DNA from: Chrysomallon squamiferum
Taxonomy: Eukaryota; Mollusca; Gastropoda; Neomphalida; Peltospiridae
Length of the DNA stretch: 64,000 bases
Direction of reading: 5' to 3'
NCBI GenBank assembly: GCA_012295275.1
Contig: CM022678.1
Coordinates: 8,369,632 to 8,433,631 of the forward strand
Shown here piece after piece: positions 1-12,346 of this stretch (positions are counted from its first letter, which is position 1; each line of letters opens with the position of its first letter). The notes below the pieces were generated by a model. The model was given only the letters and a program-made list of their open reading frames with translations. It searched no databases and was not told where the DNA came from. The position numbers were made by a program, and so were the translations under genes.

Positions 1-1545
1 CATTACACTTAGAGTTAGATCTCTCAGTTAATTGTAACATTTGTTCTAAAATTTGTATGTTACTCAAATCATTATGCTTATTTATAGCAAGTTTAACATA
101 TTCCTATTTTAAAGCATTTTGCATATTGTAATATTTCTTGTTGTCTAATTTACTCTTATTTAGTGCAAAATGTTTTATATTTTAAGTTATTTGATCAAAC
201 AACAGGTTCAGTCTGTAACAAAGAACACTCAGAAGCATTATTAATTACTTCAACAAGAGCTTTACAAAAAAGTTCATCTTTCAACAATTCATTATTAAAG
301 ATCCAAATACCTTGACTTCTCTCTACACAAAGAAAAATCTGTTTAAAAGTGATAAAATATTATGTTCACTAAGAACTATTATATAGGATATGTACTAATT
401 ACTTATAAACAACAAATAAATATCTAGAAATTAAAAACAAATCAGACCTTGACTGTTTTATAATTTTTTCAACAAGTAGAAATCTAGTAAATTGTTTTTT
501 TATCTGGATTTCACCAAATATCAACTAAATTATAATTATAAATAACTGACTGTAATTCATTACTACTTTTCATACTGTTTAATGCCTAAATCTAAATTAG
601 GATCTAAAATTTCAAAACCTCTGCCATTACTGTATTTAAAAAATAAATGAAACAAATCCTTTACAATGAAAAAATTCTTTCTTCAATATTTTGTATACTA
701 CAATTACTTTATAACATTATTATAGACTCTCTATTGCTTTTAAAATAGCTTTTCTTATTCTTTGTATTTGAATATAAAATTACCATTACAAAAAAAAAAG
801 AATGTTATCTTGATATTAACATTCATAAATTTACTTTATGTGTGATATATAAGTTTTTAGAGAAACTTCTCTGTCTGTTCTGCTGTCTGTGTGTGTCCCA
901 TTCTGTTGTTTAGGTGGCAACACTTGTCTGTTTTGTGATATATGTCTGAAAAAGTAAAAACAAAGATAATTTAATTTTTATTATTTTTATTAGTAACATT
1001 ATTTGCTGTTATATGTATATAAATGCCATTTACTGATACAAATGGATGTTTGTTGAAACATCAGTATCTTTTAAACATATTTCATTATAACCTGATTATT
1101 GATAAACATAAGTTCTGCTAAAATAAAACAAATCTGAAAAAAAGAAGAAATATTTTATTTAAGAACATACACTACATGTTCTTTTTACTAGTTCTTTGTA
1201 TCTTAAAAGGTAAATATCGATACGTTAATGAAGTGACAACTTTTTTAAACAAGCAACCATCCATTTTAAATAATAAAATTGTCTTTTTTGATAGGTAAAA
1301 ACATCATTCAGTATATACACTAAAACTAAATATTTTTATCATATATTTACCATTTATTTTCCAAAATATAAAATGAAGAAAATAAACTTTAACAGAGCCA
1401 AACAAACTCATTTTAATAAAAGAAGATTTAAAATGTTTAGTAATTAACAAAATAATAAAAAAAAATAGTAAAAATAAAAACAAATAAGTATAAGTATATG
1501 TATGACAATGAATAATCAATAAATATAAATAAAACAACAGAATAC
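1..1545. other. AT-rich non-coding DNA, left part of copy A
   Basis: No supportable exon is seen. Bases 1-840 match 53948-54830 and bases 866-1220 match about 53500-53860, so this is part of the long A/A' duplication. The two sub-blocks occur in opposite order in the two copies. Short open frames here are rich in F, I, L and Y, as expected for AT-rich DNA. Confidence 0.7.
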
Positions 1546-2378
1546 CTGATGGCCGGGACAGCACATTCTACCGAAACAGCTTCACTGGCATATGCCAACA
1601 TTAGCGCATCAGTTAGAGCTGTATGTGCCAAAACAAATAATAATAAATAAACAGTTATAATAAATAGCTAATACTTCTTTATTATTAAGATTTACATTGT
1701 AATGGTATCAGTTACTGGACTGTTCACACAATATGGGCTGTGGGATATTTTCAATGTACATTGTCAATAATAAATAATTTTTCTGAGTAATGCCTAATCA
1801 TTATAATGATGATAAAAAAATAATTAACAAAACAACAGCAAATAAGTGATTATCATTACGATATTCTATAATCAATAAATTATAAAGAGTTGCTACAGAA
1901 CTTATTTTACTCTCTAATACCCAAAAATAAAATTAAAAACTCACATCTCAGAATGGTGCAGTCTGCATAAGAATGGTTTCCTAACAGGTGATTCATCCTT
2001 CTCCATGATGTAAATTCCCTTTCTTGACAGACCTGAATAATAATGCAATGACGTACGAAAAATAGAAATACTAACAGTAAATACAATGTTTATTATTTTG
2101 TGTAAGAACATGATATTTTTTGTTATCAATCAACATTTCAACCGTCATTTGTCAGATAAATGCATTTTTCTCTGCTTATTATATGATTATCGTTTGTGAA
2201 TGTAATAATAAATGTATTTACATATGAAATTGCCAACCCACGCACTCAAACTCTCTTTCTCTCTGACAATACGGTGAACACCTCTCTTTCTGTTTCTTTC
2301 ACACATACAGTGATAGTGATACACATTAATTTGATTAAACATTACATCATGATCATCATCATGTTTACCTCTTTCCAT
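1546..2378 (-). CDS. Unrecognised minus-strand gene, 5' exons (copy A)
   Basis: I do not recognise this protein. Three putative exons carry GT-AG signals. Exon 1 (2378-2369) is ATG GAA AGA G followed by gtaaac. Exon 2 (2032-1945) has a ttattcag acceptor and a gtgagt donor, and joins in phase to give MER-GLSRKGIYIMEKDE, then SPVRKPFLCRLHHSE. Exon 3 (1618-1546) has a gcacatacag acceptor and a gtattc donor and is open as LTDALMLAYASEAVSVECAV. Exons 2 and 3 do not join in frame directly, so a small exon near 1730-1700 (PYCVNSPV in one frame) or a break lies between them. All three are conserved in copy A' (55290-56175), which supports coding origin. The start codon faces the plus-strand EGF gene about 0.8 kb away. 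The rest of the gene would lie left of the window. Confidence 0.45.
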
Positions 2379-2384
2379 GGCTGA

Positions 2385-3182
2385 AAATGTGCGCATAACT
2401 CCGCATCTGATTCACGCTTGGATTCGCACAAGCATAAAACATCCGAATCCATTTGGATTCTCGTGAAATATATCCAAAATTCTATTAAATTGAATAATCA
2501 ACAAGTAACACGTTGCCGAATTAAAAATTAAAATAATCTGGCTGTCAAACATCAGTTCATACTGGTTTGAAAAGCGTAGCATAGATTCGAATCCGTTTAT
2601 GTTCGAAACATCGTGGTTTATCGAGACCGGTCTGGCCTGAACCTAATTTTATTTAGTATTTAAGAAGTTATTAATTTGTTTATTCTCTCAAAATTTATTA
2701 TAAAATTTGTAGAAATTTATTCTGGTTTCAGACCAACATGTGATTTCCTGTCTACTGTGGTGTTTGAAGAAGTAATTCTCTGTCAGATTAGCTAATGTAT
2801 GTATTTACAATTAACTCAGATTTTACAAATTAGGACAATTAATGAATTATAATGTATTCATTTCTGAGCTAAAAATGAAATTAATAAAAATAACCATAAT
2901 AATTATAAATATTATTAATATTAATAAATAAATAATTGTGATTATAATTTAAAAAAAAAAAAAAAAAAAAATAAATGTTATAAATAAAAAAATAAAAAAA
3001 TAAAATAAAGTAATAAAATAAAATAAAATAAAGTTAAATTAAAAAAGCAACACGAAAATTTTAAAAAAAACGGGATTAAAAGCAGTCATATCTATTCTTT
3101 AAAAAAACAAGCACCCCTCCCCGAAACCACCGCCACCAAACAAAACACTTCCTCAGAGTTAAAAATTAAATATATCATTTTA
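2385..3182. promoter_or_regulatory. Shared upstream region between divergent genes (copy A)
   Basis: About 0.8 kb separates the MER start codon on the minus strand from the CpG-containing first exon of the plus-strand gene. The arrangement is repeated in copy A' (56176-56700), which suggests a bidirectional promoter. CpG-containing blocks (for example near 2570-2640) stand out in otherwise AT-only sequence. An A-rich tract lies at 2951-3050. No TATA box can be singled out in such AT-rich sequence. Confidence 0.35.
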
Positions 3183-6100
3183 TTTTATTTTATTTATTTA
3201 TATATAGAGAGAGGACTCGAATGTCTCCGTCTATTCGGCCGAGATGATCCGAACGGTCATGATCAGTTTTACGATACTGGGTCAGCGAGACTCGTGGTTT
3301 TGTTTATCAAGACTACAGTTGATTCCATGCCTATCCGGTCAAGAAAGTTAGTATTTATAAACCGATGTTGGCAGGTTAAGGTAAGCCGATAAGTCCAATT
3401 TATCGAACAAACCGTTAATTCTGACTAATTAATTTATAATTTTAATATTTTAGGTAACTTTTAAATAGTTTTTTTTTTTTTTGTTTCCAAATGATAAAAG
3501 ATAAATTTTATAATTTTTTTTTTTTTTTGAACTACAATGTACAATTTATTTATTAGGGTTATCAATGATAAATTTCATTTATCACTTTACAGGATAAACA
3601 AGCCTTCTGCTGACCAGAAAAAAAGCCCAAGGATGACAACTTGACCATATGTATAGTGCAGCGTTCAGTGAAGAACATGACTTCTCGAGTCCTGGCAGTT
3701 AAGAGAATTGTGTACAGACTCAGACACTCAGATGTGCTCAACATGTTTGTAAACAGATGCTGAGTATAATGGACACATAATTCAGTTTACTACCAGATTT
3801 TATAAATTACTTGATGCCATCTGAGAATGTTTTAATATTAATATTATTTTAATTTTGTTACTATTAATTAGGTATGTTTAGTGAACAATGAGTTAACAGT
3901 GAAAAGACAGTGATTAGACAGTGATTTATATCTATCATTAATTACTTCTATAATTTTTGTTCGTTTATTTAATTTTTAAAATGATAAAAAAGTCATTATC
4001 ATTTTTGAACTATGCTGTTTTTAATGCATTTTATATTAATATTAAATTGACATAAACAAAAAACTGATTAAAAAAATGAAGAAAAAAGAAACAAGTCAAA
4101 AAACGTTTTTCAAACAATAAATTACTTTTGTTTCAGACTGAGAATGTAGAAGTCAGGGTTTGATATGGGAACAGATTTCTCATAAAGCTGAAGGCAGTTT
4201 GTCAGTATGGATACCACTTGAAAAAAGTATGAGAAAGGTTAGTAGTTTGTTTCTTTGAACTGTAGTGTGCCTATCAAAGCAAAAAGTGCAAGGACTGACT
4301 GTCTTGTCTCAGATGAAAAAGTGCTTGGTTTCACAAATACTGAATAAGCTTTTTACTTTATTATTATTATTATTATTATTTAGATCTAAATGAGTGTACA
4401 TCAGTATTACTAAGTATACTGATACTTGTACTAACAGAATCAGTGGATTCACTTGTTTCTGTCTGGCTTGGAAGAAACTTGAAAATGACCAGAGAACGTG
4501 TTAGAAAGCAGAATTTCTCATTACAAAAGACAATAATGTAAAACTAAATTTTTAAATATTTTAAAAACATAAGTATATTTTGAAATCTGAAGCAACTTAT
4601 TCTGTAAAATTAGAAATTTTCATGATATTTAGATTATACTTTTAATATAATTTTATAAATTTTGTTTTATAATAAATACTAACACAAAATTTTCATTTTT
4701 ATTTAATTTATTTATTTTCAAATTGGATTTTTGTTTCCCTCTCAGACCATTGTCAGTGTAAAGCTGGCTGGGTGGTGTGTGATGTGAAAACAACAGAGAT
4801 GAGTGTAGTGTTTCAACAGTTTCATGTCAAGCAAACAGCAACTGCAAAAACCTGCCAGTCTCCTATCATTTGAGTGTAAGACAGGATATCACAACTTGTC
4901 AAATGAATGTATAGGTGAGTAGGATATACTTAATAAATTGTTAATTACTCAATATTAAAAATTTGGTAACAGGTTAAAATTATAACATTTTATATAATAA
5001 ACAGTTATATGCAATGAATTATTCCTTATTATTTAATAAATAGTTACATGTTACAAATGATTTCTTATTATTTATGAAATATTTATATGCTGAAAATGAT
5101 TCCTTTCTACTTAATAAATATTTATATGTTCAAAATGATTGCTTATTACTTTATAAATAGTGATATCGAAAAACATTACTCTATTTTACTTTAAAAAAAA
5201 TAGTTAAATGATACAAATGATTGATGAATTTTGTATATCATTTTGTGATTTTAATTACCAAAGAAATCAGAATGGATGTTTTAGATTGAAAAATGACATA
5301 GGAATGAGTTAATTAATACCTCAGTGACAACATTAACTTTATCTGCATTAAAATGCAACAAATAAATAAATAAATAAAATAATAAAAATATCATTTTATA
5401 CTTGTTAATAATTTTTTGTTCAAAAATGTTTATCTAACATAGAATATCAACTTTCAGTAACTAAGAAACAACAAAAAAGAACCCAAAACAAAACCTGTTT
5501 AGTATCAGCTAATTTTATTTTTTTCAGTTTGAGTCACATTAATTTTTAGCAACATGAAAAAAAAAAAACCCCAAAACCAACACTTTTTATTTAAATGTAA
5601 CAAAATTTTATAAAATTATAAAATATTTTATTTTCATTTGTGTCAGTGCTGCAGTGAACAGTTCATGTGAACAGGGCTGCAGGGTGCATGACACAGTGGA
5701 GCAGTGTTTGTGTAGAAATGTTTACCTTGAATTCAGACAACAAAACATGCTCAGGTGAGTCAGTTCTATCTGGTTCTCAGGTTAAATTGTTCACTTCAAG
5801 CATTCTTAGTTTATTCATATTTCGAGTTTAAGTGTTATCTCTTTGAATCTGAATGGCTGGCATTTCTACCATTATGATTATCTGTTTTTTTTAGTTTTAA
5901 TTTTAATTTTTTATTATTAATAATGTCATGCTCATTATATAATCAGCAATCAGTTTCTAACTTATGTATGCATTAGTAGCTTTTGTGCTATTCAAATAGT
6001 TAAGTTAAAGGTGTCATTTCTGGAATTAAGAAAAATTTCAAAGCAGTTAATAGTGTTTAAGAAACTTGTCAGAATTTATGAATAATTTTAATTTTTATTA

Positions 6101-7150
6101 AGAATAGTTATATCTGTGTAACTTAAACTCGATTATATTTAGAAATGATTAAAACCTCTCAGAATCTCTGAATTTGATTTTCAGTTAATCCATATATTTC
6201 TTATAAATAATTTCTGTGTAAATGATATACGAGTAATTTTAGAAATTGTCAAAATGTATGAGTAAGTTTAATTGTTGTTCATGATTGAGATATAAATGTA
6301 ATTCAACAGTATTTGTACTCAGAACTATAACTACTATGATGTTCCTGTATGGATGGTTATAAGTGGGAAACTGACAAAATTACTTGTAGAGGTAGATACA
6401 TATTAATATAATCACACACACACATCAACATATGCACAGCAAAGATTCACACACATCAACATATGCATGTGCAAAGATTTCACATGCACATGCAAATATT
6501 GACACACGTCAAACATCACACACAAACCTCCATATACATACATATACAGCAAATATAATTAACTCAAATCAAATACAGTGCAATACAATAAAATAAAATA
6601 AATGAAATGAAATACCATGAAATACAATACAGCACAACACAACACAATACAGTACAATAACTGAATTGAACTGAAATAAAAGAAATTAAATAATGATAAA
6701 ATATAATAAAATTAATGGAATAAAATGAAATAAAATAAAAAGTAGTGTGAAATGATTCACGATGAAATAAATGAAATGCAATGCAATACAATGCTAAATC
6801 AAATTGATTTTGTCCATGAAATAAATGGCTTTTTAAAAGTAAGTAAAAAAATCATCAAAATAATTAAGTGACAACCCATCCCATTTGAATCATATCAACC
6901 TTCATTGTACATGTAAATTGTATAATATTGTTTATACAACTCTGAATATAATTTTAATTTTAATAATAATTTTGTTTTTCTTCAGGGTCCTTCATCGTAA
7001 GCTTGTTTTGAGAATGAAAGAAAATGTGACATTGATTTGTTGTGTTTATCTCCAAGTTCTTCAAGTTTTCTCACTGTACTGAACAAACTAAAGAGAAGAA
7101 ACAATAGAATATAAAATATCTTCACAACACCTATGAAGAACTGAATTCTT
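3183..7150 (+). pseudogene. EGF-domain gene, copy A, disabled
   Basis: Exon remnants follow the order of copy A'. A first exon ends at 3380 with a gtaagc donor and can encode SAEMIRTV and ISFTILGQRDSWFCLSRL. A second exon starts at 3593 after ttacag. EGF modules lie at 4384-4503, 4746-4914, 5655-5754 and about 6299-6391. The family is extracellular and made of six-cysteine calcium-binding EGF modules. Private lesions are visible: a 10-base deletion after the DLNECTS start frameshifts the first EGF exon; its donor is gaaagc where A' has gtaagc; and a 29-base deletion near 6295 removes the pyrimidine tract and acceptor of the last EGF exon. Frame changes in the middle EGF exons are shared with A'. 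I regard this copy as non-functional. Confidence 0.7.
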
Positions 7151-7421
7151 TAAGAATACTGAGAGCTTTTAGAAAGTTCCACACCAAAAGTAATATTTTA
7201 AAAACAGTTACTTGTTATGTGGACTGCACTTACTGAAGAATTTATAAATCTGTGAAACTGTGATTTCAGATTCAAAATGTAGACATAGACCAGTAGACAG
7301 AATGTCTGTACCAGACAGTCAAGTGTGTGAAAAAGAATTTATTTTTAAAAATGTCTGATGTAGAAATCCTTGATTTACTGCTTTAAAAAACTAAAAATTG
7401 TATAGCTCAAGGCAGATAAAC

Positions 7422-7454
<33 letters not shown>

Positions 7455-8057
7455 TTTTTTTTTTTTATTAATGTACTGGTAAAGATTTATGAAAATGTTT
7501 GTTAATAAAACATAAAATGGAAGAAGATCTGTTGTTTGGAAGATATTTTCTTAATGATTACTTTGCAGATTAAATTGTATGTCAAGTTGTTTAGTCATTT
7601 AAAAAAAAAACATTCTAACCAAATTCTTGGTATTTTTTTTATCTTATTAATATACTTTTATTGGATCAATCAGAAATGTTGGCACCTCTCAGCACTTTAA
7701 AACTGTATGAAACATTTAAAATAATTTTTAATTTGGAAGTTCAGGTACATATTAGACCATGTTTTTCTAAATTTTTAATTATGAATTTTGTTGAGGCTTT
7801 TCTAAAATTATCTTTTTCATATGAAAAAGTAGATTTGATGTTGATCTTTTCTTTTTCATGTTCAAATAAATATTTCATTATTTTGTTTTCTGTTTTTCAT
7901 TATATATTTGTAGCTAGCATTTTCATCAGACTTGAGAAACAGATTCCTAAGAGTGAAGAATATTTTTATATATATAGTTTTGAAATAATAGTAGAAGTAA
8001 TAGATGTGATTGTGGAAATACTGATACAGATAATGTTGCAGCAGTTAGTAATAGAAT

Positions 8058-8095
<38 letters not shown>

Positions 8096-8459
8096 ATAGT
8101 AATACTGGTAAAAGGTAATGAAAATAACAATAGCATAAGTAACTGAGGGAGTATTGTAGTAATGGTTCTATTATTAATTTTTGGCTGTGTACATATTCAG
8201 AAAACACCATAAACACTTTGCTTGGAGATATATAATTTTGAATTTTACTTGCATTTCAAACGACTGAATAATTTGGCTGTTTGCAGAATATAATATTTAA
8301 ATTGTTTCTTCTATCTTTGTATCTGTCTGTCTGTCTATATGTGGATCCAGTCATTACACATATTACATAAAATAACAAAAGCTTATTGCTGACACTTGTT
8401 ATACAGGCTTTTCTTTTTTATTTATGACAGGTAATTTTATTCAAAGATTTATAATAGGT
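7151..8459. other. 3' flank of EGF copy A with (TTA)n and (TAG)n repeats
   Basis: Sequence matching 61720-62620, probably the old 3' untranslated region and flank. Several AATAAA-like motifs occur (for example in aataaaacataaaatgg near 7504). A TTA repeat sits at about 7421-7455 and a (TAG)n repeat at about 8060-8095; A' lacks the expanded TAG tract. A 161-codon open frame across 7661-8146 is not preserved in A' and is mostly I, F and V, so it is not called as a gene. Confidence 0.6.
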
Positions 8460-8659
8460 NNNNNNNNNNNNNNNNNNNNNNNNNNNNNNNNNNNNNNNNN
8501 NNNNNNNNNNNNNNNNNNNNNNNNNNNNNNNNNNNNNNNNNNNNNNNNNNNNNNNNNNNNNNNNNNNNNNNNNNNNNNNNNNNNNNNNNNNNNNNNNNNN
8601 NNNNNNNNNNNNNNNNNNNNNNNNNNNNNNNNNNNNNNNNNNNNNNNNNNNNNNNNNNN
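8460..8659. other. Assembly gap (200 N)
   Basis: A run of exactly 200 N, the conventional length for an unsized scaffold gap. It separates copy A from the E3 ligase gene, so the real distance and orientation between them are unknown. Confidence 0.98.
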
Positions 8660-8997
8660 TTTTGTGATTTATTTCATTGCTTCATGCAATTTATTACAGC
8701 TGACTTCGTTTATTTATATTAATATTGTCGCCCGCAGTTTACAACAGACTGTCGTCTTCCTTCTCGAATTAAGAGTGACGTCACAAGGTTAAATTTACCA
8801 AGATACAATGCACTTTTATTTTACAAATAAGACTAAATAAATAAACAAACAGTTTATTTAGTGTATTTATAAAATGACATTTATTTGTATATACCGTTGG
8901 TTGTATGAATTAAGTGGAATTAATATGTAATTCTTACCTCGTCAGTTGTTTTCAGTTGTTATTATTATTAATATTATTATTATTATTCTTATTATTA

Positions 8998-9040
<43 letters not shown>

Positions 9041-9094
9041 TTAGTTACATTTTTCTTTCTCTATATTTTATCTTAGTCTTCCATGTTGTTGTTG

Positions 9095-9152
<58 letters not shown>

Positions 9153-9157
9153 CAGAT
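8660..9157 (+). promoter_or_regulatory. Promoter and 5' leader of the RING gene with a CRE palindrome
   Basis: A perfect TGACGTCA (cAMP-response/ATF-CREB type) octamer lies at 8776-8783 in a locally GC-richer patch about 375 bases before the ATG. TTA repeats fill about 8959-9045 and 9099-9150. The second runs directly into cacag two bases before the ATG, which looks like a 3' splice site, so the leader probably contains an intron ending at 9155. The first exon and transcription start cannot be fixed from sequence. Confidence 0.4.
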
Positions 9158-9661
9158 ATGGCAACAGCTTCAAACTCCGATGATAACTTATCGTGCTGTC
9201 TATGCATGGACATTTTCGACAAGCCACGAGTTCTTTTTTGTGGTCATTCGTTTTGTTCGAAATGCCTGCAGGACTTTTTGAGTCACAATTACAACAACGA
9301 CGATACAAAAATAAGCTGCCCGTCCTGCAGGCAGAATGGCCACATCCCAGACAGCACGAAACCAGTGTACACGTGGGCAGCTCAGTTTCCTATTAACAAG
9401 TCACTGGTCGACGTCATTAATGATCGGCTACAATCAAAGTGTTGTGAGTCAGATGTGTTTAAATCTATAACAATAAAATAATTAAAACAGATACAGTGAT
9501 TATTTAACTCACAATATTTATGTCGTGTATTAGCCATCGCAACATAAATAAAATACATTTTATTTCGAACATTTTTCTGCTAAGATTTTAGATTTAGTTG
9601 ATAAATACTCTAGCTCTTCACACTGTAGGCAAATCTTTATTAATAGCATTAGTACTGAATA

Positions 9662-9719
<58 letters not shown>

Positions 9720-11491
9720 CAGTTGTTTAATCATGCATTCATTTACTTATTTATTTACTTATTCATTCATTTATTTATTTTATTTATTTATTTATTTCAG
9801 CTAAAAAGGGAGGCCACATTTCAATTCTGAGTTCTGTTTCTGAGATTCTCAAATCCTACAAAGAAATTCTTCAGACAGAGATGGACGATAAGATTGAGCA
9901 ACTTCGCCAAGCCGTCGACATCAAAGTCGTGGACACCACAGAAGAGGTCAGAAGGATTGGTAACACACTAATAACAGATTTCACAGCCGCAGTCCACAAA
10001 GAACAAGACAGGCTAATAAGAGAAATAGAAAAATCTCAGAACTTTGTAAACTCAGAAATACAAAAATTGTTTAGTGAACACAAACATCTGATTGATGAAA
10101 ATGAAAAGTTTATAAAACTTGGTGAAAATTTATTAAAGCAAAAATCAGAGTCAGACATTAAAACAAATCTTCCAAAATTCACCGAACTTCAAAACACAAC
10201 TTCAAAGTTTCTGTCAAATTCTCTTTCACAAATAGAAAAAACACAATTCAAAATAAATCTCAGAAAATCTGACAAAAAGAAAGAAATGTCTGTACACATC
10301 GGTGAAATAATCACAAACATCCAAACAGAAACACAGATAAACAGAATGACAGACACACTCAAACACTCAGATACAAAAACACAACACACAGACACACAGA
10401 TAGACAAACAGACAGACACACTCAAACACACAGACACCATTAACACAAAAACACAACACACAGTCACACCGATGGACAAACAGACAGACACACTCAAACA
10501 CACAGACACCATTAACACAAAAACACAACACACAGACACACAGATAGGCAAACAGACAGACATACTCAAACACACCGTCACCATTAACACAGAAACACAA
10601 CACACAGTCACACAGATAGACAAACAGACAGACACACTCAAACACACAGACACCATTAACACAAAAACACAACACACAGACACACTCAAACACACAGACA
10701 CACTCAAACACACAGACACCATTAACACAAAAACACAAGAAGATGAAACAAATCCTTTCTTGCTTTCCATCCTGGTGTCAGGTGAGGACAAGAGTAAAAT
10801 TGTTGTTAGTGATTGTCACAATAAATGTGTAAAATGTTTTTGTTTAACATGTAAATCACTGATAAACAGACACGTGACTTCCACTCGTCCATACGGTCTT
10901 GCTGAGTCACGTGATCAGCAGGGTGATGTTGTTGTTGTCGTTGCTCTGCCAGATGAAAATAAAATATTGTTTTTAAATTTGAAAAACTTGAAACTGATAA
11001 AAACAATTGCAACTGGTAAAGAGTATGAGTTTATCTCTGTGTTACCTGGCAACCGTCTCGCGGTCACTGGTGGGTGGTTTGATGAGTGCTTGGACATACT
11101 GACAGACAGTGGTCAGCTCATTAATTCTATCTCAACAGATTTGATCCCCAGTCCGAGGTTTCTCACAGTTCACGATCAATGTCTGATTGTTGTGTCAGAT
11201 GAAAACAGTATATTTTGTGTGACGTCATCAGGTGACGTCAAATGGAAGTCACGTGATTCACACAAACTAAGAGAGTTGAGAGGTGTTACATGTGACAGGG
11301 AGGGAAATATTTTTGTTTGTAGTGGAATTAGAGATTGTGTTGTTCAGCTGTCTCGAGATGGTAACATTACACGTGACATCCTCACTGACCAGGATGGACT
11401 GTCCAGACCTTGTTGTGTCTGTTGTGATGACAACAAACTCTACGTGGAAGATAACAATGAAATAAAAATATTTACGTGGTGTAAAAAGTAA
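9158..11491 (+). CDS. RING / coiled-coil / beta-propeller E3 ubiquitin ligase
   Basis: Two coding exons, 9158-9443 (donor gtgagt) and 9801-11491 (acceptor tttatttcag), join in phase 1 to give 658 codons ending in TAA. Residues 13-57 form a C3HC4 RING finger: C13, C16, C28, H30, C33, C36, C54 and C57. In this family the RING recruits an E2 enzyme. Residues of about 100-250 are heptad-like and charged (coiled coil, likely oligomerisation). Residues of about 280-407 are a T/H/D/K repeat. Residues of about 425-658 have repeated hydrophobic strand patterns like an NHL-type propeller, probably the substrate-binding part ([18 protein letters not shown] is one blade). Unlike most TRIM proteins no B-box is visible. 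No signal peptide or membrane segment, so cytosolic. This is the only long gene here without frame damage. Polyadenylation signal at 11567. Confidence 0.88.
10340..10738 (+). repeat. In-frame coding minisatellite inside the RING gene
   Basis: Imperfect units, typically 72 bases or 24 codons, encode variants of [16 protein letters not shown] followed by a linker such as DTQIDKQT. Some units are shortened but all length changes are multiples of three, so the frame survives. Composition is A and C rich with almost no G, resembling the CA-rich block 1.6 kb downstream. The opposite strand is also open across the repeat, which is a by-product of composition. Confidence 0.85.
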
Positions 11492-11735
11492 ACTTCAAAC
11501 TGTCTGCTAAGTTAGTTTCATTGAACTGTTTTGAAGTTGAAAGTCCACAGACATTTCTTTCTTGTAAATAAACAGAAAATCAGTTATTTATTTAGTAAAT
11601 AATTTAGTTAATTTGTTTACTTTGTTTCTTTATATTTTTAAATATGTTATTTATTTATTATGAATTACTTTATCGTTTAACCTTGATAAATTACAAAATA
11701 GATTTCACTTTTGAAATGTTCACTCAGTTTTATCA

Positions 11736-11820
<85 letters not shown>

Positions 11821-12340
11821 CTTACATCTAAACTATAATTTATTTCAAATAATATTTGAAATATACTTGTACAATCAAAACTGCAATAAAATATTTATAT
11901 CATAATAAGTAAAATTCTTATGTCATTTTTTAATTTAAATTTTAAAACTATTTTACATTGTTTCGTGATCTCTTTGTCTGTATAGCTAATATATATTCAC
12001 CTAACTGTATGTCTGTCTGTATAATATAATTAATGTGTATAATGTCAGTGTAGAACAAACTAGTTCAGTGATGAGATTTATTATAAATTTATTATTAACA
12101 GCTAATACAAATTATTGATTTGGAGATCCCTAGCATTTTCAACATGTGAAAAAGCTCTGTGACACTTTCTCCGCGGGTCGGGAGAAATGTTTCAACACGT
12201 GCAAAAGTTTCCAACTTTTACATTTTTATTCTGCTTGACATATTTTATAAATTTCTCTCTTAGACATGAAGTTAGGTTCAATTTTTTATTTATATATTTT
12301 TTGATCCAAAGAAAGAAATAAACAAATAAAAGGAAACAAG
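11492..12340 (+). other. 3' flank of the RING gene, with a long (CT)n tract
   Basis: An AATAAA signal lies at 11567-11572, 75 bases after the stop. A nearly pure (CT)n tract of about 77 bases covers 11741-11817. The stretch 11955-12085 is one of two direct repeats bracketing the large microsatellite block (partner about 15605-15720). No gene seen. Confidence 0.75.
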
Positions 12341-12346
12341 AAAAAA

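Noticed and set aside
7661-8146. 161-codon open frame in the EGF copy A flank
   Set aside because: Not conserved in copy A', ends in the (TAG)n tract, and has hydrophobic AT-driven composition.
8424-8792. 122-codon open frame spanning the gap
   Set aside because: Most of it is N; no evidence for coding.
10189-10791. 200-codon minus-strand frame opposite the RING gene repeat
   Set aside because: Shadow of the A/C-rich coding repeat; no start or splice context and the plus strand is clearly coding.
10800-10865. CxxCxC cluster in the RING protein taken as a B-box
   Set aside because: Ligand spacing does not fit a B-box, and the position after the hinge fits a propeller strand ([11 protein letters not shown]) better.
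11220-11240. Two TGACGTCA palindromes inside the RING gene as regulatory sites
   Set aside because: They lie in coding sequence of a propeller blade and are explained by the codons; only the upstream one at 8776 is kept as a candidate.
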